Assembly: GCA_039683515.1 (NCBI GenBank) | Contig: JBDKRG010000009.1 | Location: forward strand, 1-64,000 | Origin: JAJFUE01 sp039683515 | GTDB lineage: Bacteria > Sumerlaeota > Sumerlaeia > MVZB01 | Reading direction: 5' to 3' | DNA length: 64,000 nucleotides | Shown: piece after piece, positions 62,992 through 64,000 of the stretch | Position numbering within the stretch: position 1 is the first letter of the stretch | How the letters are laid out: each line of letters starts with the position of its first letter | Program-made: the position numbers and the translations under genes | Notes under the pieces: generated by a model | Database searches by the model: none | What the model was told of the DNA's origin: nothing | What the model saw: only the letters and a program-made list of their open reading frames with translations

Positions 62992-63524
62992 TCGCACACC
63001 TCCTTTGCCGGGCGTGGATCCAAATGGGCCAGTGAATTACTGAGTTTGGCGCGCGCCCGCGCCACGTGCGTGCGGGCGGTGACTTCGCTGCATCCGAGCG
63101 CCTGCGCGATCTGGCTGTATTCCAGTTCCTGCACAAAGCGCATCAGGAATGCCTCGGCCTGGTTGCGCGGCAGTTGGGCGATCGCCTGGAAGATTTCCTC
63201 GCGGTCCTCGTCGGCCGAAATCAAATCCGTTGCGGCCGGCGCCGGATCGGGGAGCGTTTCGGGCAGATCGAAGACCTCGTGTTTCTGCCTGCGCGACCGG
63301 CGCCGGAGCGCGTCGTACGCCGCGTTGGCGCAGATCCGCAGGATGAGTGCGTGCGGGTTGGGGTGCCGGCGCACCTTGTCCAGGCGCTTCCAGACCGTGG
63401 CCAGCGCTTCCTGGAACGCCTCGTCGAAATCGTCGCGATCGCGCACGATTCGCCACACCGAACGGATCATCTGATCCTCGATCGGAGCGACGAACCGCTC
63501 GTAATCGGTTGGGTGGTTTTCCAC
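62988..63524 (-). CDS. ECF-family RNA polymerase sigma factor
   Basis: The 178-residue protein has sigma region 2 (DFDEAFQEALATVWKRLDKV, NPHALILRICANAAYDALRR) and region 4 (LPRNQAEAFLMRFVQELEYS, then CSEVTARTHVARARAKL with the helix-turn-helix). It would direct RNA polymerase to a set of stress or envelope promoters. The start is GTG at 63524 with GGGAG close upstream. Its 3' end overlaps the membrane partner, the usual sigma/anti-sigma arrangement. Confidence 0.94.
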   Translation of the reverse strand: MENHPTDYERFVAPIEDQMIRSVWRIVRDRDDFDEAFQEALATVWKRLDKVRRHPNPHALILRICANAAYDALRRRSRRQKHEVFDLPETLPDPAPAATDLISADEDREEIFQAIAQLPRNQAEAFLMRFVQELEYSQIAQALGCSEVTARTHVARARAKLSNSLAHLDPRPAKEVCE

Positions 63525-63635
63525 TGAGCTCCCTTTACACGGCGCCGAAAGGGTTTCGGGGCTTTTCGTTGCCCTCTATCCAGACAACGCGCACGCGGGC
63601 GCGGTTGTTGACTCGAAAAATCAAATTGAATTTAA

Positions 63636-63735
63636 AATGAGAAATGAGCAATGAGAAATTGAAAATGATCAATTCAACGGCCCGATGTGAGCCATGGCCT
63701 TCTTGTCATTCATTTCTCATTTCTCATTGATTCGC
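63636..63735. repeat. Head-to-head AATGAGAA repeats
   Basis: AATGAGAAATGAGCAATGAG units (from about 63636) face inverted TCATTTCTCATTTCTCATTG units (about 63710-63730). They lie between the divergent sigma-factor gene and the gene at 63763, so they may overlap promoters. Confidence 0.8.
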
Positions 63736-63762
63736 CTTCGTGGTTCAATTCCTCAGGAGCCT

Positions 63763-64000
63763 ATGATGAAGAAACGCCCCAAGTCCCCCGCTCCCCTCGC
63801 CGCCGAACCCGAGCCGCTCGACCGCGTCGCGTGGGTTTTGCCGGCGATGCTCTTCGCCGGGTTCTTTTATTATCCCGTGAAGTCGTGGCCGATGGAGAAC
63901 CTGGGGCTGTGCGCGGTGATGGGGCTGGCGGCCGCGGCGGGCGGGATCGGCTTCACGTGGGCCGGCGGGCGGTGGCGCGCGCTGTGGCTCTCCAAGATCG
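63763..64000 (+). CDS. Membrane protein, partial (runs off the window)
   Basis: A frame starts ATGATGAAGAAACG with AGGAG just upstream and stays open to the end. The visible 79 residues have a basic, Pro/Ala-rich N-terminus and two hydrophobic segments (VAWVLPAMLFAGFFYYPV and LCAVMGLAAAAGGIGFTW). Either ATG could be used; the second, at 63766, has better spacing. The family cannot be told from this fragment. Confidence 0.7.
   Translation, partial: MMKKRPKSPAPLAAEPEPLDRVAWVLPAMLFAGFFYYPVKSWPMENLGLCAVMGLAAAAGGIGFTWAGGRWRALWLSKI

Overview
The window is a GC-rich (by eye about 60-65 %) chromosomal segment of a Gram-negative, flagellated bacterium. The outer membrane is implied by a Wza-type export lipoprotein and a DsbD-type exchanger; motility is implied by fliD and fliS. 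A giant BlaR1-type protein next to BlaI, several stand-alone pilin-like proteins, a DUF115 protein, a small release-factor-like protein and gene borders crowded with short repeats resemble Planctomycetota and neighbouring candidate phyla such as Sumerlaeota or Hydrogenedentota. No rRNA is present, so the phylum is not fixed. No insertion sequence, prophage or CRISPR array was seen.

Layout. 1-707: gene-free, repeat-rich. 0.7-9 kb: BlaR1/BlaI pair, a pilin-like protein, fliS and fliD with a candidate sigma-28 promoter. 9-17.4 kb: ribosome-rescue factor, Tyr-rich secreted protein, two glycosyltransferases, higBA toxin-antitoxin pair, WecA/MraY-like transferase, secreted beta-propeller protein and a NarL-type response regulator. 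17.4-21.2 kb: a three-gene operon (PQQ-like propeller, sialidase-like propeller, pilin-like protein) behind a clear cobalamin riboswitch. 21.3-30.3 kb: second toxin-antitoxin pair, SGNH hydrolase, radical SAM protein, EF-G-like GTPase, DUF115 protein and a DegT aminotransferase closed by a strong terminator. 30.4-35 kb: membrane protein with a DUF3592-like region, FapA-like DUF342 protein, YqeY and tRNA-Leu(UAG). 35-42.2 kb: a 1596-residue PAS/PocR/GAF hybrid histidine kinase, a small coiled-coil protein and glmS. 42.4-43.5 kb: an AT-richer EVE-like/nuclease gene, probably acquired. 43.5-56.7 kb: two GT4 enzymes and an exopolysaccharide operon (TPR lipoprotein, Wza-like, GumC-like, ExeA-like ATPase, CpsD-like kinase, GT2, FHA-GGDEF). 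56.7-64 kb: membrane proteins, RecX, DsbD-like exchanger and an ECF sigma factor with a membrane protein that may be its partner.

The genes form a surface and signalling theme: lipid-linked glycan initiation (WecA/MraY-like), amino-sugar supply (GlmS, DegT), polymer export and length control, and c-di-GMP, two-component and ECF signalling. The most unusual unit is the cobalamin-riboswitch operon, whose products are secreted propellers and a pilin rather than known B12 enzymes or transporters.

A second theme is small repeats. A 27-bp palindromic module supplies the TAG stop codon of four genes. A GATTGCG-type repeat lies in frame inside two glycosyltransferase genes. Related AT-rich repeats encode a signal peptide. 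Two copies of a three-hairpin element differ in loop and stem sequence while keeping the fold.
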